Positions 1-7,199 of a stretch of 9,751 bases of DNA are shown here, piece by piece (position 1 is the stretch's first letter; every line of letters begins with the position of its first letter). The notes beneath the pieces are model-generated. The model was given only the letters and a program-made list of their open reading frames with translations. It did not search any database and was not told where the DNA came from. The DNA comes from an uncultured Gammaproteobacteria bacterium (GTDB lineage Bacteria; Pseudomonadota; Gammaproteobacteria; Rariloculales; Rariloculaceae). The position numbers and the translations under genes were made by a program. The DNA is taken from assembly GCA_946887385.1 (NCBI GenBank), contig CAMPKU010000176.1:1-9751 (forward strand), written 5' to 3'.

Positions 1-27
1 CTTTTTCGATGCCGGCTAGGCCGCTCT

Positions 28-510
28 TCAGCGAGGGCCTCGCCGCGCGGCCTCGATGGCGGCGACGTCGATCTTTCGCATCGGCATCATCGCCTCGAAC
101 GCGCGCTTGGCTTCCCCGCCGCCGGCTGCGAGCGCTTCGGTTAGCACGCGCGGGGTAATCTGCCAGGAGAGGCCCCAGCGGTCCTTACACCAGCCGCACG
201 CGCTTTCCCTGCCGCCGTTGCCGACGATCGCGTTCCAGTAGCGGTCCGTCTCTTCCTGATCGTCCGTCGCGATTTGGAAGGAGAACGCCTCGCTGTGTTT
301 GAACTCCGGACCGCCGTTGAGACCGACACAGGGAATGCCGAAAACTGTGAACTCCACCGTCAGCACATCACCCTGTTTGCCGCTTGGATAATCACTGGGC
401 GCCTTGTGAACGGCAGTCACCTGGCTATCCGGAAACGTGGCGGCGTAGAAGCGCGCAGCCTCGTGCGCGTCTTTGTCGAACCACAGACAGATCGTGTTCT
501 TGGGGCTCAT
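28..510 (-). CDS. PhnB-like VOC-superfamily protein
   Basis: The 160-aa product resembles the PhnB / '3-demethylubiquinone-9 3-methyltransferase-like' branch of the vicinal oxygen chelate (glyoxalase/bleomycin-resistance) fold. Supporting blocks are ICLWFDKDAHEAARFY near residues 7-22, VEFTVFGIPCVGLNGGP near 52-68, CGWCKDRWGLSWQITP at 105-120, and a C-terminal MMPMRKIDV segment at 141-149 typical of the family. The length is normal for one cytoplasmic domain. Most members have no established reaction despite the methyltransferase name, so I assign only the family. The ATG is supported by AGGAG (minus strand, 520-524) nine bases upstream. The gene stands alone and is divergent from the PH-domain gene. 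Confidence 0.9.
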   Translation of the reverse strand: MSPKNTICLWFDKDAHEAARFYAATFPDSQVTAVHKAPSDYPSGKQGDVLTVEFTVFGIPCVGLNGGPEFKHSEAFSFQIATDDQEETDRYWNAIVGNGGRESACGWCKDRWGLSWQITPRVLTEALAAGGGEAKRAFEAMMPMRKIDVAAIEAARRGPR

Positions 511-598
511 GCTCGTGTGCTCCTCGTGCTTGTGGATGGCGCAGCGCTAGCGCCGCTCAGGGTGCAAGTTTTGGGCCGGTCCGCCATTAGATGCCGAG

Positions 599-648
599 CG
601 CGCCGGCACTGGGTACTTGGCCGGCGCGGTTCGAGCCGCTACGCTCGA
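599..648 (+). promoter_or_regulatory. Two tandem hairpins in the leader of the PH-domain gene
   Basis: An inverted repeat with 9-bp GC-only arms (599-607 and 620-628, 12-nt loop) is followed two bases later by a second one with 6-bp arms TCGAGC/GCTCGA (631-636 and 643-648, 6-nt loop). They lie between two divergent gene starts, so they are not 3'-end terminators of either flanking gene. They end 27 bases before the Shine-Dalgarno site of the PH-domain gene. No T-run follows either stem. They may be a structured 5' leader or a protein-binding site. No promoter is convincing nearby. Confidence 0.4.
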
Positions 649-694
649 CGCCGCGAATTCCTCGTCGGCAGCAGCAAGGAGGTAGATTCGAGCC

Positions 695-1105
695 ATGTCC
701 TACATCGAAGAGTCGTTGTCCGATGGCGAGAAGGTCGAAGGGCTTTTCAGCCTGCACTGGTTTGCCTGGATGCCGATGGTGATCTGGATCATCCTCGGCA
801 TCGTGACGTTTGGCGTTACGTGGCTCATCGCGATCTACGAATTCTTGCGGCTGAAGTTCTTGGAGCAGGGCGTCACGAACAAGCGCGTGATCCTGAAGAA
901 AGGCATCATCGGGCGGCAGTCGGACGAGATGAAGCTGAAGTCCATCGAGACAGTCGAGATCGACCAAGGAGTTTTCGGGCGCATTTTCGGCTTCGGCACC
1001 GTCAAGGTCACCGGGCGCGGGCTAAGCGACGTACGCTTCAAGAGCATCGATGACCCGATGGCCGTGAAGCGCAGGATCGAGAGCGTCAGCAATCCTGCGG
1101 AGTGA
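695..1105 (+). CDS. Membrane-anchored bacterial PH-domain protein (YdbS/YdbT-like)
   Basis: A 136-aa protein with a strongly hydrophobic N-terminal half (about residues 22-52, one helix or a tight hairpin around G40), followed by a bacterial PH (bPH2-type) domain at about 57-130. The diagnostic pattern is TNKRVILKKGIIGR (61-74), then SIETVEIDQGVFGRIFGFGT (83-102) and a closing helix DPMAVKRRIES. Family members usually sit at the inner membrane with the PH domain cytoplasmic, and their molecular roles are mostly unknown. The ATG is preceded by a near-perfect AAGGAGGT (676-683), 11 bases upstream. It is a single-domain version, shorter than YdbT proteins, which carry several such domains. A 6-bp hairpin (1127-1141) without a T-run lies after the stop. 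Confidence 0.87.
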   Translation: MSYIEESLSDGEKVEGLFSLHWFAWMPMVIWIILGIVTFGVTWLIAIYEFLRLKFLEQGVTNKRVILKKGIIGRQSDEMKLKSIETVEIDQGVFGRIFGFGTVKVTGRGLSDVRFKSIDDPMAVKRRIESVSNPAE

Positions 1106-1202
1106 GCATCGGCTGTGTCTCGAGCGTCGCGCTAGGCGCGAAATGATCACGCGCGTCGCCGCTTGAGCGTAAACTCGAGATCCATTCTTGAGGCCGCATT
1201 TC

Positions 1203-1451
1203 ATGACCGATTCCAGTCGTCACGCAGCCGAGTGGCAAACCCGGCAGATGGTCGTCACGCCCGAGCAGCTCGGGCTGCGCAACGTGGGCGATTGCCGCAG
1301 CCGCGCCGAGCAGCTCGGTCTAACGGCGTTACCCGTGCTGCCGTATAAGCAGGAATACTGGCGCCTCGACGAGCTGCTGCTGTGGTCTCGCTGCAACGGC
1401 TTCGAGTATTTGCCGATGCTCGGCCTCGGTATCGCGCCGCGTCTGAAGTAG
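1203..1451 (+). CDS. Small hypothetical protein, 82 aa
   Basis: I do not recognise this protein. The ATG at 1203 has GAGG (1190-1193) nine bases upstream, so it is preferred to a TTG at 1188 in the same frame that would add five residues. The product has no signal peptide or membrane helix. It is aromatic-rich in its second half (YKQEYWRLDELLLWSRCNGFEY) and contains the pentapeptide EQLGL twice (residues 21-25 and 36-40). The matching DNA, CCGAGCAGCTCGG, occurs at 1261-1273 and 1306-1318, 45 bases apart and in frame. Support for this being a gene rests on the ribosome binding site, the lack of a better alternative frame and gene-like spacing. Confidence 0.5.
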   Translation: MTDSSRHAAEWQTRQMVVTPEQLGLRNVGDCRSRAEQLGLTALPVLPYKQEYWRLDELLLWSRCNGFEYLPMLGLGIAPRLK

Positions 1452-1536
1452 ATTCGCCCCCGGCTCGTGGCACGTTATGTCCGTCTCCATTCGGCCAGCC
1501 GATCCTCGGCCGGTGCCGATGTGTTAGCGTGAACGC

Positions 1537-1968
1537 ATGACCGATGCCGAGCTAGAACGAGCGATCAGGCAGGCCGGATACGACATCGGCTGGGAAGATA
1601 CGAGCGGCAACGGGGCGGGCAAACGGGTGTATGCGCTGCGCGACGGCAAGCGGCACACGCGGGCTATGGCCAATCTGCTTGCGCTGGCCGAGCACTTGGG
1701 CCGCGTTGAAAGGCCGGTCGAGTTCATCGAGGATCGCGATGGGCTGCAAGCCGTCATGGCCACGCACGCCAAAGAGCGGAATTCCTTTGCAGTGAGGACC
1801 GGCGCGTGCCGCGTGGCGCGCTTCAAACAGCACAAGTACGTGCAGCTCGTGAGCGCGACGGGCTACGAATCCGCGATGTACGAGCTCCGAGCCGATGGCC
1901 TTCGCCGCACGAGCAAGAACAACCTGCCTCCCGAAGTCGTTGCGGCCTTTGCGCGTACGAACGGTTGA
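1537..1968 (+). CDS. Hypothetical protein, 143 aa
   Basis: An uncharacterised soluble, basic protein with no family I can name. The N-terminal part (MTDAELERAIRQAGYDIGWED) looks helical and is followed by a charged segment KRVYALRDGKRHTRAM. The C-terminal half (about residues 85-125: FAVRTGACRVARFKQHKYVQ) has alternating hydrophobic and basic residues suggesting beta strands. No signal peptide or membrane helix is visible. No strong Shine-Dalgarno site precedes the ATG; only a weak GTGAAC is seen at 1529-1534. An inverted repeat GCCGCA/TGCGGC (1985-1990, 1996-2001) lies 16 bases after the stop, without a T-run. An antisense open frame over the same DNA has no family resemblance. Confidence 0.68.
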   Translation: MTDAELERAIRQAGYDIGWEDTSGNGAGKRVYALRDGKRHTRAMANLLALAEHLGRVERPVEFIEDRDGLQAVMATHAKERNSFAVRTGACRVARFKQHKYVQLVSATGYESAMYELRADGLRRTSKNNLPPEVVAAFARTNG

Positions 1969-1984
1969 GCGTGCGCGCGGGTCG

Positions 1985-2001
1985 GCCGCATTAACTGCGG
2001 C
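1985..2001 (+). terminator. Weak hairpin after the 143-aa gene
   Basis: Perfect 6-bp arms GCCGCA and TGCGGC enclose a TTAAC loop just downstream of the preceding stop codon. No T-run follows, so it is a poor intrinsic terminator on its own. It may instead mark a Rho-dependent or RNA-stabilising 3' end. Confidence 0.28.
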
Positions 2002-2082
2002 GCCGATCGCCCGTTCCGAGGCACATTGCTGTACACTGTGTTGAGCCAGGCTCGCTGGCGCTCCCCCAATCAAGGAACACAC

Positions 2083-2343
2083 GTGAGCACGACGCTTTAC
2101 GTGAGCAATCTGCCGTTATCGACAACGGAAGAAATGCTTACAGGGAAATTCGGGAAGTTCGGTGCCGTCGTTTCGGTGAAGCTCGATCGCGATGCGCAAA
2201 CCGGCCTCAGCCGGCGCGGAGCATTCGTCGAGATGCGCTCGGCCGCCGATGCCCAAGGAGCGATCAATGGTCTCCATTTGGCCGACTTCGACGGACGACT
2301 TCTGTCCGTCTACAAAGCCCTCGCCAGCGTGGTTGCCCATTGA
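2083..2343 (+). CDS. Short bacterial RRM RNA-binding protein
   Basis: An 86-aa single RNA recognition motif filling nearly the whole protein: RNP2 LYVSNL at residues 5-10, the helix TTEEMLTGKFGKFG, strand VVSVKLDRDAQTG, RNP1-like RRGAFVEM at 44-51, then AADAQGAINGLHLADFDGR and the last strand. It probably binds single-stranded RNA in the cytoplasm, like other bacterial RRM proteins, but its targets are unknown. RNP1 lacks the usual aromatic at its third position (G46 in place of F/Y), while Y6 of RNP2 and F48 of RNP1 remain. The GTG start is chosen because AAGGAA (2072-2077) lies five bases upstream. An in-frame TTG at 2026 has no such site. The gene probably shares a transcript with the next one, 38 bases downstream. 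Confidence 0.9.
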   Translation: MSTTLYVSNLPLSTTEEMLTGKFGKFGAVVSVKLDRDAQTGLSRRGAFVEMRSAADAQGAINGLHLADFDGRLLSVYKALASVVAH

Positions 2344-2381
2344 GCGTGCCGTCGCCACATCGACTAGCAGGAGGTAACGCC

Positions 2382-2819
2382 ATGGATTATCGAGTCGAGC
2401 GACTGAAAACACCGTCGGACTGCGAGATTTTTGCCCAGAACGCAACAGCTCGGAATCACCCCGACCTGGCTCTCGAGGCGAGACGCAAGGCCATCCACTT
2501 GCAAGCGTCCACGCATGAAGCCGCATCGCCCGTCGAGGCGGAAGCGTTCGTCGCGGTGTACGCATACGAAGCGCTTCTCACCCGCAAGAGCGGCCGGAAG
2601 ACTCGCGCCACGGGTACGTGGCAAGCGATCAGGCGCTACGGCATCATCGAAGCCGTGCAGAGAGCCGTGAGCCGGGCTCCAGCCGAATCCAGCGACGTCA
2701 CGCTGCGCGATCTTGGCTTGGAAGACCTGGGATTCGAAGCGCTCGTGATGCGCCACGAAACCGTGTTCAGCGAAGCAGCGGTGACAGCCGCGAAGGCGCG
2801 GCTGGCCGAAGCCGCCTGA
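2382..2819 (+). CDS. Conserved protein of unknown function, 145 aa
   Basis: A cytoplasmic, largely helical and highly charged protein. Its most recognisable stretch is AYEALLTRKSGRKTRATGTW followed by QAIRRYGIIEAVQRAV (residues 61-96), then a C-terminal part with DLGFEALVMRHETVFS (115-130). I recall similar conserved hypothetical proteins in proteobacteria but no assigned function. The basic RKSGRKTR patch would suit nucleic-acid contact, which is inference only. The start is clear: AGGAGGT (2369-2375) lies six bases before ATG. An in-frame TTG at 2340, overlapping the RRM stop, is less likely. Position and spacing suggest co-expression with the RRM gene. Confidence 0.83.
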   Translation: MDYRVERLKTPSDCEIFAQNATARNHPDLALEARRKAIHLQASTHEAASPVEAEAFVAVYAYEALLTRKSGRKTRATGTWQAIRRYGIIEAVQRAVSRAPAESSDVTLRDLGLEDLGFEALVMRHETVFSEAAVTAAKARLAEAA

Positions 2820-2826
2820 CGGCGGC
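2811..2826. terminator. Palindrome between convergent genes
   Basis: GCCGCC-TGAC-GGCGGC is a perfect 6-bp stem with a 4-nt loop. The loop contains the TGA stop of the upstream plus-strand gene. The minus-strand CMD gene ends 19 bases beyond that stop. The site could serve as a shared 3'-end hairpin for both transcripts, but no T-run follows on either strand. Confidence 0.3.
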
Positions 2827-2838
2827 GCTGCGGTTAGG

Positions 2839-3504
2839 CTACGGCGTTGGCAGCAGCGCCGGCCGATTCGGCGGCAGGTGCTGATCGATCGCCGTGAGCA
2901 CCATGCCGACCATCACGTAGTCGCCCATCACGGTCACCAGCTCGACGAGGCCTTTCCGTCCGAAGAGCCGAACGGCTTCCGCATACAGCTCGGAATCGAG
3001 CTTGTGCTCGCGCATGATCTGCCGGCCCACCTGGATGATGACTGTTTCCTCGGGGCTCAAGCCCACAGGCTCGCGGTCGTACTTGATCGTATCGATCACG
3101 GCCTGCGGCGCGCCGTAGCGCAGCGCGGCCGGCTCGTGTGCCGAGTATTCGTACTGCTGCTTGATCTCGAACGCCGCCACGCAGATCGCCACTTCCGTGT
3201 GCCGCGGGCTCAGGTCGCCGTTGTAGCGCAGAAAACCGTTCAAGTCGTGAAACGCGAGCGCCACTTTGGGGCTGTAGAGCGACATCGACACGGGGCCGGT
3301 GGTCGGCACGGGGCCGTCGCCGACGATCTCGTCGTAGATGGCTTTGCCTTCGTCGTCGAGGTCGGCGCGCGTGAGTTGCGGCAAGCGCGTCAGCGTTACG
3401 GGATTCACGTCGGGCGGAAGCGGTCCCGTGGAGCTTTGTTGGGCGAGCGCGCCGCCCGCTAGCCACAGTCCTGCAACGGTGCACACGAATAGATCAGTCT
3501 TCAT
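2839..3504 (-). CDS. Exported carboxymuconolactone decarboxylase-family protein
   Basis: A 221-aa protein with a clear signal peptide (MKTDLFVCTVAGLWLAGGALA, cleavage likely after residue 21), then a CMD-fold domain. Family features include LSPRHTEVAICVAA (99-111), QQYEYSAHEPAALRYG (116-131), and a C-terminal helical repeat with ELVTVMGDYVMVGM (188-201). E104 and H123 align with conserved family positions. There is no CXXC pair, so it is unlikely to be an AhpD-type peroxidase. True PcaC decarboxylases are short cytoplasmic enzymes, so export argues against a simple PcaC role. The start is fixed by AAGGAG (minus strand, 3513-3518), eight bases upstream and directly against the tannase stop. 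The 14-nt gap indicates translation from the same message as the tannase-family gene. Confidence 0.9.
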   Translation of the reverse strand: MKTDLFVCTVAGLWLAGGALAQQSSTGPLPPDVNPVTLTRLPQLTRADLDDEGKAIYDEIVGDGPVPTTGPVSMSLYSPKVALAFHDLNGFLRYNGDLSPRHTEVAICVAAFEIKQQYEYSAHEPAALRYGAPQAVIDTIKYDREPVGLSPEETVIIQVGRQIMREHKLDSELYAEAVRLFGRKGLVELVTVMGDYVMVGMVLTAIDQHLPPNRPALLPTP

Positions 3505-3518
3505 GAAAGCACTCCTTC

Positions 3519-5186
3519 TCAATCGCAAGTGAAGCTCTCGGCCGACTCGACGTTGCCGGTGCCACGGTAGCGCGCCACTTTCGGCCAATCGCAGAGCGGC
3601 CGCGAGCGCGTCTCGCTCCAGTTCGGCGGCAGCTCGCGGTTGTCTGCGCGCGCGCTCGCGATCACCGTTTGCGGCGGGCGGTCGCGCTCTACCCAGTCGA
3701 CCAGGGCGCTGAAGAGATCGAAGCGGTCCGTCGAGGGTCCGCCGCCGCAATGCGCCATGCCGGGCACGGGATACATGCGCGCGAAGTCGCTCGCATCGCC
3801 GCCGTTGTTCGCGCGGACCTTTTCGTACCAGTCGATCGTGGCCTGCAGCGAGAACGCGCCGTCGCTGGCACCGTGATAGACGATGACTTTGCCGCCGGCC
3901 GCCTCGAGCTCTGCGAGCTTGGGATCGCGCCAGTCGGTGGGGGCCATGAAGTCCATTGCCGCCACGGGGTACTCCGGCGTCGTGGCCAAAATTTTCGGCG
4001 CGTCGCGCTCGAAATCGAATCCGCGCAGATACGCGTGCAGCGCGGCGGGCGTGCCTTCGACGCGCACCGGCGGCGTGGTGAAGACTTGCGCGAGCGAGCC
4101 CGCCCCAAGCGTCGCGATCAAGGGCAGCCCTTCGAAGCCGGGGATCGGGCTTTCGAGCTTCCAGTTGCGCCAGTCGTTGGAGGCGAGGCCCGCGTCGAAC
4201 ACCCACGAGGCGTAGAGGGCGCGGCCGCTCGCATCCTTCGGGCCGCCGAACGAGCGCTCGAGCGCGGCAATTTGCTGCTCGGAAAGACCGGCGAGACGCT
4301 TCGCGTCGAACGTCTCTCGGCATTCGGCGATCGCGCCGACGATACCGTCGGCTGCGCCGTCGAGCGCGTCGCACTGCTGTAAGACTCCGGCGGCAACCGC
4401 CTGCATGTTCTCGCGCGTGAACGCGCGGCGAACGTCGCCGCCCGCGAGCTCGAAGCTCTGCACGTCCCAGGCGTGCTGTAGCCCTACCATCGGTAAGTTG
4501 TAGCCCGGTGCGCCCGCGAGAAAGCCGTCGAACTCGCCCGCGAGACGCGTGGCGCCGACAAGCGCGTGCCGCCCGCCGTTCGAGCAGCCCACCATGTACG
4601 AGTACTCGGGGCGGCGGCCGTAGTAGCGCTCAATGATGCTCTTGGCGATGGGCGTGAGCGTGACGTTCGCGGCGTAGCCGTAGTCGAGCCGCGCTTGGTT
4701 GTCGAAGCCGAACAGATTGCCGCCGATGAGGCCGGCATCTGGATTCGCTTGGCCGTCGTGCCCGGAATCGGAGCTCAGCACGGCGTAGCCGCGCGCCAAC
4801 GCGTTGTCGGGCTGGTTGCCTTGCAGGTTACCGTAGGCCGGCACGACGGCGCCGTCGTTGCCGCCGTTCAGCTGATCGAAGTAGCGGCCGTTCCAGTTGT
4901 TCGGCAGGCGCATCTCGAAGCCGATCGCATACGGTTTGCCGTCCATGCCCGTGCGCTCGTTCACGGCGCCGCGCACGGCGCAGTGCGCGCCGGCCCGCGC
5001 GTCGTCGGCCACGCGTTCCGCCGACACGATGCGCGTGCGCGGAATGCCGAGGCGCGCGAAGCTGGCCGTGTCGCACGTCATCGCGGACTGCGCGTGTGCA
5101 ACTGGTACGAAGCACGGCGCGGCCATGACCGCGACGCCGCCGATGACGCCGTAGAACGCTTTCGTTGCGTGGAGTCGATTGCTCAC
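3519..5186 (-). CDS. Exported tannase/feruloyl esterase-family hydrolase
   Basis: A 555-aa alpha/beta hydrolase of the tannase/FaeB family, which cleaves aromatic carboxylic esters (gallate, ferulate, or, in MHETase, a terephthalate half-ester). A signal peptide ends near VAHA (29-32). The family's CS-D-HC signature is complete: C201-S202 in GCSNGGR, D442 in YHGASDG, H479-C480 in GMAHCGGG. A calcium-binding-type loop (CDALDGAADGIVG, 272-284) lies between C272 and C289. The mature form has eight cysteines, consistent with periplasmic disulfides including C201-C480. Length is normal for the family. The GTG at 5186 is preferred because AGGAGG (5195-5200) sits eight bases upstream; an in-frame GTG at 5204 lies before that site. 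The substrate is unknown, but pobA next door suggests release of a hydroxybenzoate. Confidence 0.95.
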   Translation of the reverse strand: MSNRLHATKAFYGVIGGVAVMAAPCFVPVAHAQSAMTCDTASFARLGIPRTRIVSAERVADDARAGAHCAVRGAVNERTGMDGKPYAIGFEMRLPNNWNGRYFDQLNGGNDGAVVPAYGNLQGNQPDNALARGYAVLSSDSGHDGQANPDAGLIGGNLFGFDNQARLDYGYAANVTLTPIAKSIIERYYGRRPEYSYMVGCSNGGRHALVGATRLAGEFDGFLAGAPGYNLPMVGLQHAWDVQSFELAGGDVRRAFTRENMQAVAAGVLQQCDALDGAADGIVGAIAECRETFDAKRLAGLSEQQIAALERSFGGPKDASGRALYASWVFDAGLASNDWRNWKLESPIPGFEGLPLIATLGAGSLAQVFTTPPVRVEGTPAALHAYLRGFDFERDAPKILATTPEYPVAAMDFMAPTDWRDPKLAELEAAGGKVIVYHGASDGAFSLQATIDWYEKVRANNGGDASDFARMYPVPGMAHCGGGPSTDRFDLFSALVDWVERDRPPQTVIASARADNRELPPNWSETRSRPLCDWPKVARYRGTGNVESAESFTCD

Positions 5187-5266
5187 GTGATTCCCCTCCT
5201 GCACGTGCTCGACAGTCTAGCGCGCTTTCAGTCGTCTTCGCGCCGCGGCTTCGCGTGCCGCGCGCC

Positions 5267-6469
<1,203 letters not shown>

Positions 6470-6506
6470 TCATGAGTGGCGGCCGCCTTATCGGAGGCAC
6501 TCCTTA

Positions 6507-6827
6507 TTACTGCGCGGCGGAGAGCTTCATCAATAGCAGGCCGCCGACGATCATGGCGGCCGCAAGGATACGCGTGACGTTGGCCGGTTCGCCCAAGAAA
6601 GCGACGCCTGCGGCGAACGTGCCGACGGCCCCGATGCCGGTCCAAACCGGGTACGCCGTGCCGAGCGGCAGCGTTCGCATTGCGAGAGACAGTAGCGCGA
6701 AGCTCACGATCATCGCCGCAAGTGTGATGAAGGTGGGCACGAGGCGCGTGAATCCGCTCGATTGCTTCATGTAGTAAGCCCAGACGACTTCGAGTGCACC
6801 GGCAACGAGCAGCAGAATCCAGGCCAT
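6507..6827 (-). CDS. gdx: Gdx/SugE-type SMR exporter (probable guanidinium exporter)
   Basis: A 106-aa protein with four hydrophobic helices (about 2-20, 30-48, 54-74, 84-102), the full length of a small multidrug resistance subunit. It acts in the inner membrane as an antiparallel dimer exchanging protons for cation. It groups with Gdx rather than EmrE/Qac by its residue set: G10, E13 (the essential carboxylate), W16, S42, Y59 and W62, with GFTRLVP (25-31) and [15 protein letters not shown] (53-67). Gdx proteins export guanidinium and were formerly annotated SugE. Unusual are Y18-Y19 after W16 and P60 where Ala is common. AAGGAGG (minus strand, 6834-6840) lies six bases before ATG, and the leader is highly structured (separate entry). 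A short GGAG/CTCC hairpin lies just past the stop. Confidence 0.92.
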   Translation of the reverse strand: MAWILLLVAGALEVVWAYYMKQSSGFTRLVPTFITLAAMIVSFALLSLAMRTLPLGTAYPVWTGIGAVGTFAAGVAFLGEPANVTRILAAAMIVGGLLLMKLSAAQ

Positions 6828-6829
6828 GG

Positions 6830-6897
6830 CGGCCCTCCTTTCGTTCGTGGGCCGGGTCGTCCCGGACTTGTGCCCCGCTGAAAAGCGGGCGGAGGGC
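6830..6897 (-). promoter_or_regulatory. Candidate guanidine-II (mini-ykkC)-like riboswitch leader
   Basis: Read on the minus strand, the leader has a hairpin CCGGG-ACGA-CCCGG (6865-6852). Guanidine-II riboswitches are defined by hairpins with ACGR loops closed by GG(G)/CC(C), located before SMR exporters. Three bases of its 3' arm are shared with a second inverted repeat, CGGCCC (6854-6849) with GGGCCG (6835-6830). The 13-nt loop of that repeat holds part of the Shine-Dalgarno site AAGGAGG and its stem runs up to two bases before the ATG. The two structures exclude each other, so ligand-stabilised ACGA hairpin formation would expose the ribosome site. A further anti-Shine-Dalgarno segment GCCCTCC (6897-6891) complements GGAGGGC (6838-6832). 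The hairpin CCCGC/GCGGG (6889-6874) between them has a TTTTCA loop, not ACGR. A second canonical ACGR hairpin is missing, so this is a candidate only. Confidence 0.5.
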
Positions 6898-7199
6898 GTG
6901 GCCTCGCAATGGCCATCGTAGGCGAGTCCTGAAGCACGTGCCACAGCGAGTGTTACGCGACAAAGCGAAGCGCCCACTCACGGCCTGCTCGCCGCTCGAC
7001 TCGCGTTGACGGTACCGCATCACGCATCCGAAGGTTCGAAGCGCGGCGGTCGGTGGATTGTGACGCAGTTCCGTTGAGTTCTGGCGCCTTCAGCTTTTCA
7101 TTACCACGCCGACTTTTGTAATACCACCGGTCAGCGGCTGGCTTCCACCGTACGGCCATTGGGTATCCGCAACCGCCATCCACGGGCGAGGACACGACG
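6898..7199. other. Rest of the divergent spacer (gdx / kinase gene)
   Basis: No convincing gene lies here; a short minus-strand open frame has no gene-like features. On the minus strand, CTCGC/GCGAG arms (6926-6922, 6907-6903) enclose another ACGA, flanked by GCC-T and T-GGC. A local T-rich block at 7094-7127 holds an imperfect direct repeat, CTTTT-CATT-ACCAC and CTTTT-GTAAT-ACCAC, plus ATTAC/GTAAT in opposite orientation. TTTTCA (7095-7100) and TAATAC (7119-7124), 18 bases apart, are a weak promoter guess for the kinase gene. GAGGA (7188-7192) is its ribosome binding site. Confidence 0.35.

Noticed and set aside
274..1053. 259-codon plus-strand frame crossing the VOC and PH-domain genes
   Set aside because: It is antisense to one recognised gene and out of frame with another, and is Arg-rich with no family resemblance.
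1127..1141. TCGCGC-TAG-GCGCGA hairpin after the PH-domain gene as an intrinsic terminator
   Set aside because: It has a 3-nt loop, only 6 bp and no T-run, so it is too weak to call in a GC-rich sequence.
2020..2045. TACACT as a -10 box before the RRM gene
   Set aside because: No acceptable -35 hexamer lies 16-18 bases upstream.
2026..2082. Upstream TTG start for the RRM gene
   Set aside because: The GTG at 2083 has a well-spaced ribosome site and begins directly at the RRM fold; the extra 19 residues match nothing.
3505..4374. Long upstream extension of the CMD reading frame
   Set aside because: This part is an Arg-rich shadow of the tannase gene. The CMD gene has its own ATG at 3504, ribosome site and signal peptide.
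6930..6950. Possible sigma-54 promoter (TGGCACGTGC on the minus strand)
   Set aside because: The -24-like half is present, but the GC of the -12 element is missing at the required distance.
6953..7195. 80-codon minus-strand frame in the divergent spacer
   Set aside because: It has no ribosome site, no family resemblance and biased composition, and it covers the likely promoter region.
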